From Eubacterium sp. (GTDB lineage Bacteria; Bacillota; Clostridia; Oscillospirales; Acutalibacteraceae): a DNA stretch of 11,300 nt. The stretch lies in contig JAIDEF010000326.1 of assembly GCA_029054965.1 (NCBI GenBank), forward strand, positions 1-11,300. The letters run 5' to 3'. The notes under the pieces were generated by a model. The model ran no database searches. It had not been told where the DNA came from and saw only the letters and a program-made list of their open reading frames with translations. Shown here piece by piece: positions 6,611-11,300 of this stretch; within the stretch, counting starts at the first letter, position 1, and each line of letters begins with the position of its first letter. The translations under genes were made by a program, and so were the position numbers.

Positions 6611-7268
6611 ACACCACCTTTAAGTATTTCGGGTCTTTAGGATTAATTTCTATTTTATCACGGAGGTTTTTAATGTGAACAGTAACAGTTTTTTCACTTG
6701 AATATGACGGCTCACCCCACACTGCCTCATAAATCTGTGAGGAGGAAAGCACCTTTTCCATATTCCTCATAAGATACTCAAGTATCTTATACTCCATTGC
6801 AGTCAGCTTAACGGCCTCCCCATCAACAGTTACCTTTTTCGTATCCGTATCAAGAATAATTCCGCCTGTAACAAGCTGACTTTCCTTGATTTCAAGACTG
6901 CCGAGAGTAACATATCGTCTGATTTGTGATTTAACTCTTGCTACCAGCTCCAAGGGATTAAACGGCTTTGTAACATAATCATCAGCACCAAAGCCAAGAC
7001 CTGTGATTTTATCCATATCCTCACTCTTTGCCGATAACAGAATAATCGGAAAATTATATTTCTCCCTGATTTTAAGCGTTGTTTTAAGTCCGTCAAGCTG
7101 GGGCATCATAATATCAAGCACAACACAATGAATATCATTATCCTGCACCTGTGCCAGTGCCTCTATTCCGTTTTGTGCGGTTAAAACATTATAACCCTCA
7201 GCGCTCAGATAAATCCGCAGTGACTCAAGGATTGCATCATCATCATCACAAACTAATACTGTTTTCAT
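6579..7268 (-). CDS. OmpR/PhoB-family response regulator
   Basis: A 229-aa DNA-binding regulator, first gene of a two-component operon. The receiver domain (1-115) has acidic residues D8-D10, phospho-acceptor D52 in VVLDIMMPQLDG, S79 at the switch position and K101 in VTKPF. The C-terminal winged-helix domain (about 130-229) has the family features LTAMEYKILEYLMRN, the recognition-helix region EKTVTVHIKNLRDKIE and the closing YLKVVYGLGYKCE. GGGGAG precedes the ATG at a suitable distance. A promoter match and a tandem 8-bp repeat with 11-bp spacing lie just upstream, a usual arrangement for autoregulation by this family. The gene overlaps the kinase by 32 nt, so the two proteins are very likely a pair. 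Target genes are unknown. Confidence 0.95.
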   Translation of the reverse strand: MKTVLVCDDDDAILESLRIYLSAEGYNVLTAQNGIEALAQVQDNDIHCVVLDIMMPQLDGLKTTLKIREKYNFPIILLSAKSEDMDKITGLGFGADDYVTKPFNPLELVARVKSQIRRYVTLGSLEIKESQLVTGGIILDTDTKKVTVDGEAVKLTAMEYKILEYLMRNMEKVLSSSQIYEAVWGEPSYSSEKTVTVHIKNLRDKIEINPKDPKYLKVVYGLGYKCERI

Positions 7269-7301
7269 ATTTCACTCCCCCAACGAACTAATCCTAAATC
7301 C

Positions 7302-7330
7302 GTTGTACTTATTAAAACATTTCATTTCAA
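7302..7330 (-). promoter_or_regulatory. Sigma-A-type promoter for the two-component operon
   Basis: On the minus strand TTGAAA (7330-7325) and TACAAC (7307-7302) are separated by exactly 17 bases and stand about 34 bases before the response regulator start. The -35 matches 5 of 6 consensus bases and the -10 matches 4 of 6, a weak promoter that an activator could help. Confidence 0.5.
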
Positions 7331-7348
7331 ATATAACTCCAAGAAAAA

Positions 7349-7367
7349 ATTAAGAAATCATTAAGAA
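7349..7367 (-). promoter_or_regulatory. Tandem 8-bp repeat, likely response-regulator site
   Basis: ATTAAGAA occurs at 7349-7356 and again at 7360-7367, an 11-bp period that puts both copies on one face of the helix. OmpR/PhoB-type regulators typically bind such direct repeats. The pair lies 18 bases upstream of the -35 element of the operon promoter, where an activator dimer would sit, suggesting positive autoregulation (inferred). Confidence 0.5.
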
Positions 7368-7377
7368 TTATGAACAG

Positions 7378-7941
7378 CTATATCTCAATACCCAGCTCTT
7401 CAATCTTGTCCCTTACTTTCAACCAGTCACCGAAAGCAGCTTCCTTGTTATTAGGATTCCTCAAAATAGCGGCAGGATGGTATGTGCCCATAAATAAAGT
7501 ACCGTTTTTATCAATAAATTCACCGTGCTGCTGTGTAACTCTGAAATTTTTGTCAATAAGCCTTTGCGCTGAAATTCTGCCTACACAAACAACGATTTTA
7601 GGCTTGATGATTTTAAACTGCTCCCTGAGCCATTTAATACACTCATCCTGTTCCTCAGGTTTAGGATCACGATTTTTAGGCGGTCTGCACTTAACCATAT
7701 TAGCAATATACACATTTTTATCACGTGACAAGTCAACGCTTGCAAGAAATTTATCAAGAAGCTGACCCGATCTGCCGACAAAAGGCTTACCTTGTAAATC
7801 CTCATTTTCTCCGGGTCCTTCACCGATAAGCATTATATCAGCATTTTTTTTGCCTTGACCGAATACAAGGTTTGTCCTGCCCTCACAAAGACCACAGGCA
7901 GTACAGCTTTTACATTTTACTTCCAATTCATCTAATGTCAT
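7378..7941 (-). CDS. Uracil-DNA glycosylase, family 4 (Fe-S type)
   Basis: Removes uracil from DNA to begin base-excision repair; cytoplasmic. With the chosen start the protein has 187 aa. Cysteines expected to hold the [4Fe-4S] cluster are C13 and C16 (in CTACGLC), C85 (in NMVKCRPPKNRDP) and C101. Motif 1, GEGPGENEDLQGKPFVGRSG (40-59), forms the uracil pocket and active site, and the HPA motif (TYHPAAILRNP, H155) is the DNA-intercalation/catalytic loop. The ATG at 7941 is preferred because AGGTGA lies 5 nt before it; a GTG at 7950 and an ATG at 7947 are in frame, but the ribosome site overlaps them. It is divergent from the PduL gene. No terminator is evident after its stop, so some transcription may enter the two-component operon. 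Confidence 0.93.
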   Translation of the reverse strand: MTLDELEVKCKSCTACGLCEGRTNLVFGQGKKNADIMLIGEGPGENEDLQGKPFVGRSGQLLDKFLASVDLSRDKNVYIANMVKCRPPKNRDPKPEEQDECIKWLREQFKIIKPKIVVCVGRISAQRLIDKNFRVTQQHGEFIDKNGTLFMGTYHPAAILRNPNNKEAAFGDWLKVRDKIEELGIEI

Positions 7942-7962
7942 ATTCATCACCTATATACTAAA

Positions 7963-7968
7963 ATTATA
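7963..7968 (-). promoter_or_regulatory. Possible -10 element for the uracil-DNA glycosylase gene
   Basis: A perfect TATAAT on the minus strand, 21 bases before the glycosylase ATG. No good -35 is found at 17 bases (AATTTG stands there), and the region is A+T-rich, so the call is tentative. Confidence 0.35.
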
Positions 7969-7996
7969 ACTAAAAATAATTATATCAAATTAACTA

Positions 7997-8025
7997 TTGA
8001 AAAACAATGTAAATAGGTATAAAAT
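7997..8025 (+). promoter_or_regulatory. Sigma-A-type promoter for the PduL gene
   Basis: TTGAAA (7997-8002) and TAAAAT (8020-8025) are spaced by exactly 17 bases, each one mismatch from consensus. The expected transcript would start near 8032 and carry a leader of about 30 nt with the AAGGAG ribosome site at 8048-8053. Confidence 0.65.
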
Positions 8026-8061
8026 ATTGAACGAACAATAATTTATTAAGGAGAAAATAAA

Positions 8062-8640
8062 ATGGATAATCAGGTATTGGTTGAAATTTCTGCACGTCAT
8101 GTTCACGTGTCAAAAGAGGATTTGGAAACCTTATTCGGCAAAGACTATGAATTAACAGTTAAAAAGGAGCTTTCACAGCCTGGACAGTATGCTTGTAATG
8201 AAAGAGTTAAGGTTGTAGGCTCAAAGGGCGAATTCCCTGCTGTTTCAATCCTCGGTCCATGCAGAAATGCAACACAGGTTGAAATTTCATTAACAGATGC
8301 TCGTTCAATCGGAGTTGCTGCTCCTGTACGTGAAAGCGGTGATGTTGCAGGCTCAGGTGCTTGCAAGCTTGTTGGCCCTGCAGGTGAGGTTGAGCTCACA
8401 GAAGGTGTTATTGCTGCAAAACGTCACATTCACGCAACTACTGCAGATGCTGAGAGAATGGGTCTGACAAATGGTGAAATCGTTCAGGTTGAAATTCCTA
8501 CAGCTAACGGAAGAAACTTAACCTTCGGCGATGTTGTTGTAAGAGTTTCAGACAGCTATGCACTGGCAATGCACATTGATACTGACGAATCAAACGCTGC
8601 AGGTATGGCACCAAACACAATGGGAACAATTATTAAATAA
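8062..8640 (+). CDS. pduL: Phosphate acyltransferase, PduL type
   Basis: Interconverts acyl-CoA plus phosphate with acyl-phosphate plus CoA. In anaerobes without the classical Pta this enzyme links acetyl-CoA (or propionyl-CoA) to acetyl-phosphate and ATP formation. The 192-aa protein shows two related beta-barrel halves, each with a zinc-binding histidine pair: H13/H15 in SARHVHVS and H122/H124 in KRHIHA; H171 in MHIDTDESNAAG is a further conserved site. The segment GPCRNATQVEISLTDA is followed by R90 in APVRESGD, which corresponds to the conserved catalytic arginine. The motif begins within ten residues of the start, so the N-terminal helix that targets microcompartment PduL to shells is absent, and no shell genes are nearby. 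A housekeeping acetate role is therefore inferred. Substrate preference is not visible. Monocistronic, with its own promoter and terminator. Confidence 0.92.
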   Translation: MDNQVLVEISARHVHVSKEDLETLFGKDYELTVKKELSQPGQYACNERVKVVGSKGEFPAVSILGPCRNATQVEISLTDARSIGVAAPVRESGDVAGSGACKLVGPAGEVELTEGVIAAKRHIHATTADAERMGLTNGEIVQVEIPTANGRNLTFGDVVVRVSDSYALAMHIDTDESNAAGMAPNTMGTIIK

Positions 8641-8651
8641 TTAATCAAAAC

Positions 8652-8683
8652 AAAAAGAACTGTTCAGATGAACAGTTCTTTTT
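8652..8683. terminator. Bidirectional intrinsic terminator
   Basis: AAAAAGAACTGTTC (8652-8665) pairs perfectly with GAACAGTTCTTTTT (8670-8683) around a 4-nt loop, with a T-run on either strand. It lies between the convergent PduL and substrate-binding-protein genes and can end both transcripts. Confidence 0.95.
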
Positions 8684-8697
8684 CTTATACCATTATA

Positions 8698-9558
8698 TTA
8701 TTTCTTCTCCGAAGGAGTATAATCAAAGCTTGAAGCATTATAGCCGAAATGCTTTTCAACAATAGGAGTAAATTCATCAGCATCGTTATAATCAGGGCTC
8801 TTCAGCTCATAAATAGCCTCATTGATTGCATCATTATACCAATCCCACTTTTTGAACAGATAAGCATAACTGATATTATCAAGCTCTCCGTCAAGAATTT
8901 TATACTCAGCAGTCTTCTCAGCAGTATGATAAACAAATTCATCAACAACAAGCGCATTGATTTTACCCGCATCAAGGTCTGCGAACGCTGCGGAAATATC
9001 CTCAGCCTTATATTCCTGAACTGCCTTGCAGCCGTTTTTGATTGCTGTATGCTTATCTAAAGCAGTCTTTGCAGCACCTGTAACAACACCAATAGCTTTG
9101 CCTTCAAGTGACGCATAGCTTGATATACCGCTCTTATCTGTGGTTACAGTGATTATTCTGTTATTGATAACATCCTCGCTGAAGGTATAATTTTCATTAA
9201 CAGAGCCTGTATCCTTCTGAACTCCGCCAATCATAACATATGCAATGCAGTTTTCACCGGCATCGTCAACACAATAAACATCCTCACCGATTTTGTAATC
9301 CTTATCAACCTTGACAAATTTGTAATTCTTATATTCATTCTTAACATTATCAAAGATTTTTTCAAACAGCTCTACATCAAAGCCCTTAACCTCACCATTT
9401 TCTTCATAAACAAATGGTGCATTATCCTCTGTATAAGCAATAAGCATAGTTTTTGCTGTAATTTCGTCAGCAGGACCGCTTTTGGAACATCCTGCAAAAC
9501 AAAGAGCAACAAGTATTGCAGAAATTACAACCGCTAAAAACTTTTTAATAACCTTCAT
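8698..9558 (-). CDS. Amino-acid-type ABC transporter substrate-binding lipoprotein
   Basis: A 286-aa extracellular solute-binding protein of family 3 (polar amino acids), tethered to the outer face of the membrane. The N-terminus MKVIKKFLAVVISAILVALC is a signal peptide leading to the lipobox FAGC, so C24 is the lipid-modified residue. The domain opens with the typical strand-and-helix block MLIAYTEDNAPFVYEENGEVKGFDVELFEKIF. The central part KAIGVVTGAAKTALDK and INALVVDEFVYHT fits the second lobe. The ATG at 9558 is chosen because AGGAGG ends 8 nt before it; an ATG two codons earlier is only 2 nt from the site. No permease or ATPase gene adjoins it: its promoter and the shared terminator make it monocistronic. 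It may serve a transporter encoded elsewhere or act as a sensor; the ligand is unknown. Confidence 0.88.
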   Translation of the reverse strand: MKVIKKFLAVVISAILVALCFAGCSKSGPADEITAKTMLIAYTEDNAPFVYEENGEVKGFDVELFEKIFDNVKNEYKNYKFVKVDKDYKIGEDVYCVDDAGENCIAYVMIGGVQKDTGSVNENYTFSEDVINNRIITVTTDKSGISSYASLEGKAIGVVTGAAKTALDKHTAIKNGCKAVQEYKAEDISAAFADLDAGKINALVVDEFVYHTAEKTAEYKILDGELDNISYAYLFKKWDWYNDAINEAIYELKSPDYNDADEFTPIVEKHFGYNASSFDYTPSEKK

Positions 9559-9588
9559 TTCCATATCCTCCTTTGGATAGCTGATATA

Positions 9589-9617
9589 ATTTTATAATAT
9601 TATTCACTTAAAGTCAA
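9589..9617 (-). promoter_or_regulatory. Sigma-A-type promoter for the substrate-binding protein
   Basis: On the minus strand TTGACT (9617-9612) and TAAAAT (9594-9589) have exactly 17 bases between them, each one mismatch from consensus. The -10 lies 30 bases before the chosen ATG. Confidence 0.65.
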
Positions 9618-9638
9618 TAGAAACGATACAATTAAAGC

Positions 9639-9653
9639 CCTGCATTAAGCAGG
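9639..9653 (-). terminator. Weak hairpin after the Cys-rich surface-protein gene
   Basis: CCTGC (9639-9643) pairs with GCAGG (9649-9653) around a 5-nt loop, starting 6 bases beyond the stop codon of the upstream gene. On the minus strand it is followed by GCTTTAATTG, a poor T-run, so termination would be incomplete. Confidence 0.35.
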
Positions 9654-9659
9654 ATGCCA

Positions 9660-10649
9660 CTACTCACTTACTAAATCAGGACTTTCTGCTGTTTCATGCT
9701 TTTTGTTTTTAACAGCAGCACCTGCAATAACAAATGCTATACCGCTTGCTATCATAACTCCTGCTACTGATAATATAATAACAGCGGTTTTTGACATTCG
9801 ATAAGTACCAACAGAATTTTCAGCTTCATTTAAAACTGTTTTCTCTTCTTTTTCACCATTGTTAGCTATACCGGATGAATAAACTTTACTTGCACTGAAC
9901 TTTGTTGACTGCTCGTTTTTTGTATTTCTGCTCACTGTACCTGTCGGTGTATATTTAGTTGACTTTTCTTTAACCTCTGTTTCATTTTCAATGTTGCTAT
10001 TCCTGTCCGAAACAGATTTCCTTCCAGCGGTAGATTTTTCAGGCTTTGAAGCCTTAGACGAACTCACCATTACTGTAGGCTCAACATACATATCAAGTCC
10101 ACAATCATTAAACAACACTGCCGTTCTGTTGCTTCCACCTGCATACTCACACCTAATATGATTATACTGCTCCCTGTCAGTATTGTTAAGCAGTTCAAAA
10201 CCGATTAAAATTTCACCGCCGCAGCGACTGTTTGAACAATTATCAAAATTATATGCAAGCCTGATATTTTTCTGCTCATCAGCACCGGTATTTACAAATC
10301 CATTTTTATTAACCGAAAAACAATAGCTGTTAATATCATTCCATATATAAAAACTTATCACAGTATTATCGTCATCATATCCCTCAAGCCCGGTATCATA
10401 AAAAGAAAAATACATATAAAAACAACCATCTTCTTCATCAGCTATATGTTTTAAAAAGCCGTCAAATCCTGAATTTTTCTTTTCAAAATCAATACGCTCA
10501 TCAATATCAATCCAACCATTATATTCACTTATAACATAATTGCTGTCAAGCCCGTAAGCAGGAAATACAGGCAAAAAAATAAGAAGCATCATCAGTGGTG
10601 CAATAAGCTTGAAAATCATGCGTAAACGCCTGTTTTCTGCACTTATCAT
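9660..10649 (-). CDS. Uncharacterised secreted, membrane-anchored Cys-rich protein
   Basis: I do not recognise a family. With the start at 10649 the protein has 329 aa. It has a signal peptide (basic ENRRLR, hydrophobic core about 11-30, probable cleavage after AYG at 31-33). A globular extracellular domain follows (about 34-195) with six cysteines (76, 110, 138, 143, 167, 183), suggesting three disulfides. A Ser/Thr/Lys/Glu-rich low-complexity stalk spans about 196-285, then one C-terminal transmembrane helix (about 288-313) and a short basic tail (KNKK). There is no LPXTG sorting signal, so the anchor is the helix itself. AGGAAG lies 10 nt before the ATG; the GTG one codon earlier (10652) is equally plausible. 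A longer reading frame to 10733 is excluded because it runs through the promoter. It could be an adhesin, sensor or surface display protein; nothing visible decides. An XRE regulator is encoded upstream. Confidence 0.8.
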   Translation of the reverse strand: MISAENRRLRMIFKLIAPLMMLLIFLPVFPAYGLDSNYVISEYNGWIDIDERIDFEKKNSGFDGFLKHIADEEDGCFYMYFSFYDTGLEGYDDDNTVISFYIWNDINSYCFSVNKNGFVNTGADEQKNIRLAYNFDNCSNSRCGGEILIGFELLNNTDREQYNHIRCEYAGGSNRTAVLFNDCGLDMYVEPTVMVSSSKASKPEKSTAGRKSVSDRNSNIENETEVKEKSTKYTPTGTVSRNTKNEQSTKFSASKVYSSGIANNGEKEEKTVLNEAENSVGTYRMSKTAVIILSVAGVMIASGIAFVIAGAAVKNKKHETAESPDLVSE

Positions 10650-10704
10650 CACTAAGACACTTCCTTTCGATAAATATAAATAAAACATAATTATTTCCAA
10701 TTTT

Positions 10705-10733
10705 ATGATATCATATTTATATAACTGTGTCAA
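10705..10733 (-). promoter_or_regulatory. Strong promoter for the Cys-rich surface protein, palindrome at -10
   Basis: On the minus strand a perfect TTGACA (10733-10728) is followed after 17 bases by TATCAT (10710-10705), with TG one base upstream (extended -10). This is the best promoter in the window. The -10 is part of the perfect palindrome ATGATATCAT (10705-10714), a possible operator. The transcript would begin near 10699, about 50 nt before the start codon. Confidence 0.75.
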
Positions 10734-10783
10734 TATAACTTACAAATTCACGTCTATAAGAGTATTTTTAATAACCAAATAAT

Positions 10784-11113
10784 CTATACATCTTCCAATT
10801 CTTTTATCATTGTATCAATAACTGAATAAATAAGCTTCTGCTTTTCACTCGATAATTCAGATATTTTATTATTGAGAAAACAATTCTTCGCACAATATGA
10901 ATTGTCTAATAACTCAAACAGCAGCAAATCAGAAGAAATTTCTAAAGCATTAGCAATCTTAACTAAAGTCTTTAATGACGGAGTTCTGAAACCACCCTCT
11001 AAATGACTAATATACTTTGCAGAAAGATTAGCTTTCTCAGCAAGTGCCTCCTGAGATAAATGCTTATCTGTTCGGTAATATTTAATATTCTTTCCTAAGT
11101 CATAAAAATTCAT
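10784..11113 (-). CDS. XRE-family helix-turn-helix transcriptional regulator
   Basis: A 109-aa Cro/CI-type DNA-binding protein. The five-helix domain covers about residues 5-66: the HTH is LSQEALAEKANLSAKYISHLEGG (recognition helix about 31-39), followed by TPSLKTLVKIANALEISSDLLL, the usual third to fifth helices. The C-terminal part (about 67-109) carries two cysteines (C74, C78) and a helix likely to dimerise; there is no peptidase, toxin or sensor domain. GGTGG stands 6 nt before the ATG. It is transcribed towards the Cys-rich surface-protein gene, about 134 bp away, which has its own strong promoter with a palindrome, so it may regulate that gene (inference). A repeated 9-bp word overlaps its own promoter, suggesting autoregulation. 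No toxin or phage gene adjoins it. Confidence 0.9.
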   Translation of the reverse strand: MNFYDLGKNIKYYRTDKHLSQEALAEKANLSAKYISHLEGGFRTPSLKTLVKIANALEISSDLLLFELLDNSYCAKNCFLNNKISELSSEKQKLIYSVIDTMIKELEDV

Positions 11114-11140
11114 TTCTTACCACCATAATAAGTTTTAACG

Positions 11141-11163
11141 CAATTATAACATATCAATTATAA
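11141..11163 (-). promoter_or_regulatory. Extended -10 promoter of the XRE gene with tandem 9-bp repeat
   Basis: On the minus strand TGTTATAAT (11151-11143) is an extended -10 element with a perfect hexamer, 29 bases before the XRE start; the -35 is poor. The word CAATTATAA occurs at 11141-11149 and at 11155-11163 (14-bp period), so one copy covers the -10. Such a repeat could be the regulator's own operator, though A+T-rich DNA yields chance repeats. Confidence 0.5.
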
Positions 11164-11226
11164 TGTTTATAAATTATTTTATATTTAAAAGGAAAAATGG
11201 TTTTAAAATCAATTATCTAAAAAGAA

Positions 11227-11254
11227 AAACATCACAACAATTGTTGTGAGGTTT
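11227..11254 (-). terminator. Terminator of the tRNA-Asn transcript
   Basis: TCACAACAA (11232-11240) and TTGTTGTGA (11241-11249) form a perfect 18-bp palindrome; one mismatch outward, AAAC (11227-11230) pairs with GTTT (11251-11254). On the minus strand the hairpin is followed by TGTTTTTCTTTTT, a good T-run. It begins only 4 nt after the tRNA CCA end. Confidence 0.85.
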
Positions 11255-11257
11255 CTT

Positions 11258-11300
11258 TGGCTCCCCAAGTTGGACTCGACCCAACGACCCTGCGGTTAAC
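11258..11300 (-). tRNA. tRNA-Asn (anticodon GTT), 3' part only
   Basis: The window cuts the gene at the anticodon. Reading the minus strand: anticodon GTT (11300-11298), AA at positions 37-38, anticodon 3' arm CCGCA, variable loop GGGTC, T-stem GTTGG/CCAAC enclosing the loop GTCGAGT, acceptor 3' strand TTGGGGA, discriminator G73 and an encoded CCA (11260-11258). G73 and the anticodon agree with bacterial tRNA-Asn. The T-loop begins with G where T54 is nearly universal. The D arm and 5' acceptor strand lie beyond the edge, so pairing of the acceptor stem cannot be checked. Confidence 0.88.

Noticed and set aside
7370..7765. A 131-codon plus-strand frame opposite the uracil-DNA glycosylase gene
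   Set aside because: It is antisense to a clearly functional conserved gene, has no family features and no ribosome site.
10650..10733. A 28-codon N-terminal extension of the Cys-rich surface protein
   Set aside because: It runs through a TTGACA-17-TATCAT promoter, and the signal peptide starts properly at the ATG at 10649.
10784..11113. Antitoxin of a toxin-antitoxin pair
   Set aside because: The neighbour is a large secreted membrane-anchored protein, not a small toxin, and each gene has its own promoter.
9660..11300. Integrated element or phage remnant at the tRNA-Asn gene
   Set aside because: No integrase, no duplicated tRNA 3' end (attachment site) and no phage or conjugation gene is visible in the window; only the location is suggestive.

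Overview
The window looks like chromosomal DNA from a low-to-moderate GC Gram-positive anaerobe of the class Clostridia, probably a Ruminococcus-like gut member of the Oscillospiraceae/Ruminococcaceae. This is inferred from protein style, strong AGGAGG-type ribosome sites, A+T-rich spacers, a PduL-type phosphotransacylase, and GC-rich intergenic hairpin repeats typical of such genomes. The lineage is not proven by the sequence.

Layout from left to right. (1) Positions 67-2548, plus strand: serC and serA, two consecutive enzymes of phosphorylated serine biosynthesis. They are separated by an odd 235-bp spacer holding a second copy of the serC tail, an inverted partial copy of it, a compact three-way-junction fold and a further hairpin just before serA. 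(2) Positions 2640-4113, minus strand: an ECF sigma factor and its probable membrane anti-sigma partner, overlapping by 17 nt. (3) Positions 4241-7268, minus strand: an OmpR-type response regulator and a large multi-pass sensor histidine kinase, overlapping by 32 nt, with a promoter and a phased direct repeat upstream. (4) Positions 7378-7941, minus strand: a family-4 iron-sulfur uracil-DNA glycosylase. Divergent from it is (5) a PduL-type phosphate acyltransferase (8062-8640). (6) Positions 8698-9558, minus strand: an amino-acid-type ABC substrate-binding lipoprotein without permease or ATPase genes beside it. (7) Positions 9660-10649, minus strand: an unrecognised secreted, single-anchor surface protein with six cysteines. 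(8) Positions 10784-11113, minus strand: a small XRE-family regulator. (9) The 3' half of a tRNA-Asn(GTT) gene, minus strand, runs off the right edge, followed by its terminator.

Most of the window is ordinary housekeeping and sensing: serine synthesis, acetyl-phosphate metabolism, uracil repair and two separate envelope-sensing modules. The least explained parts are the serC-serA spacer and the pair made of the XRE regulator and the Cys-rich membrane protein next to the tRNA gene. I found no CRISPR array, transposase, integrase or phage gene, and no clear new multi-gene system. No gene-free stretch exceeds 300 bp.
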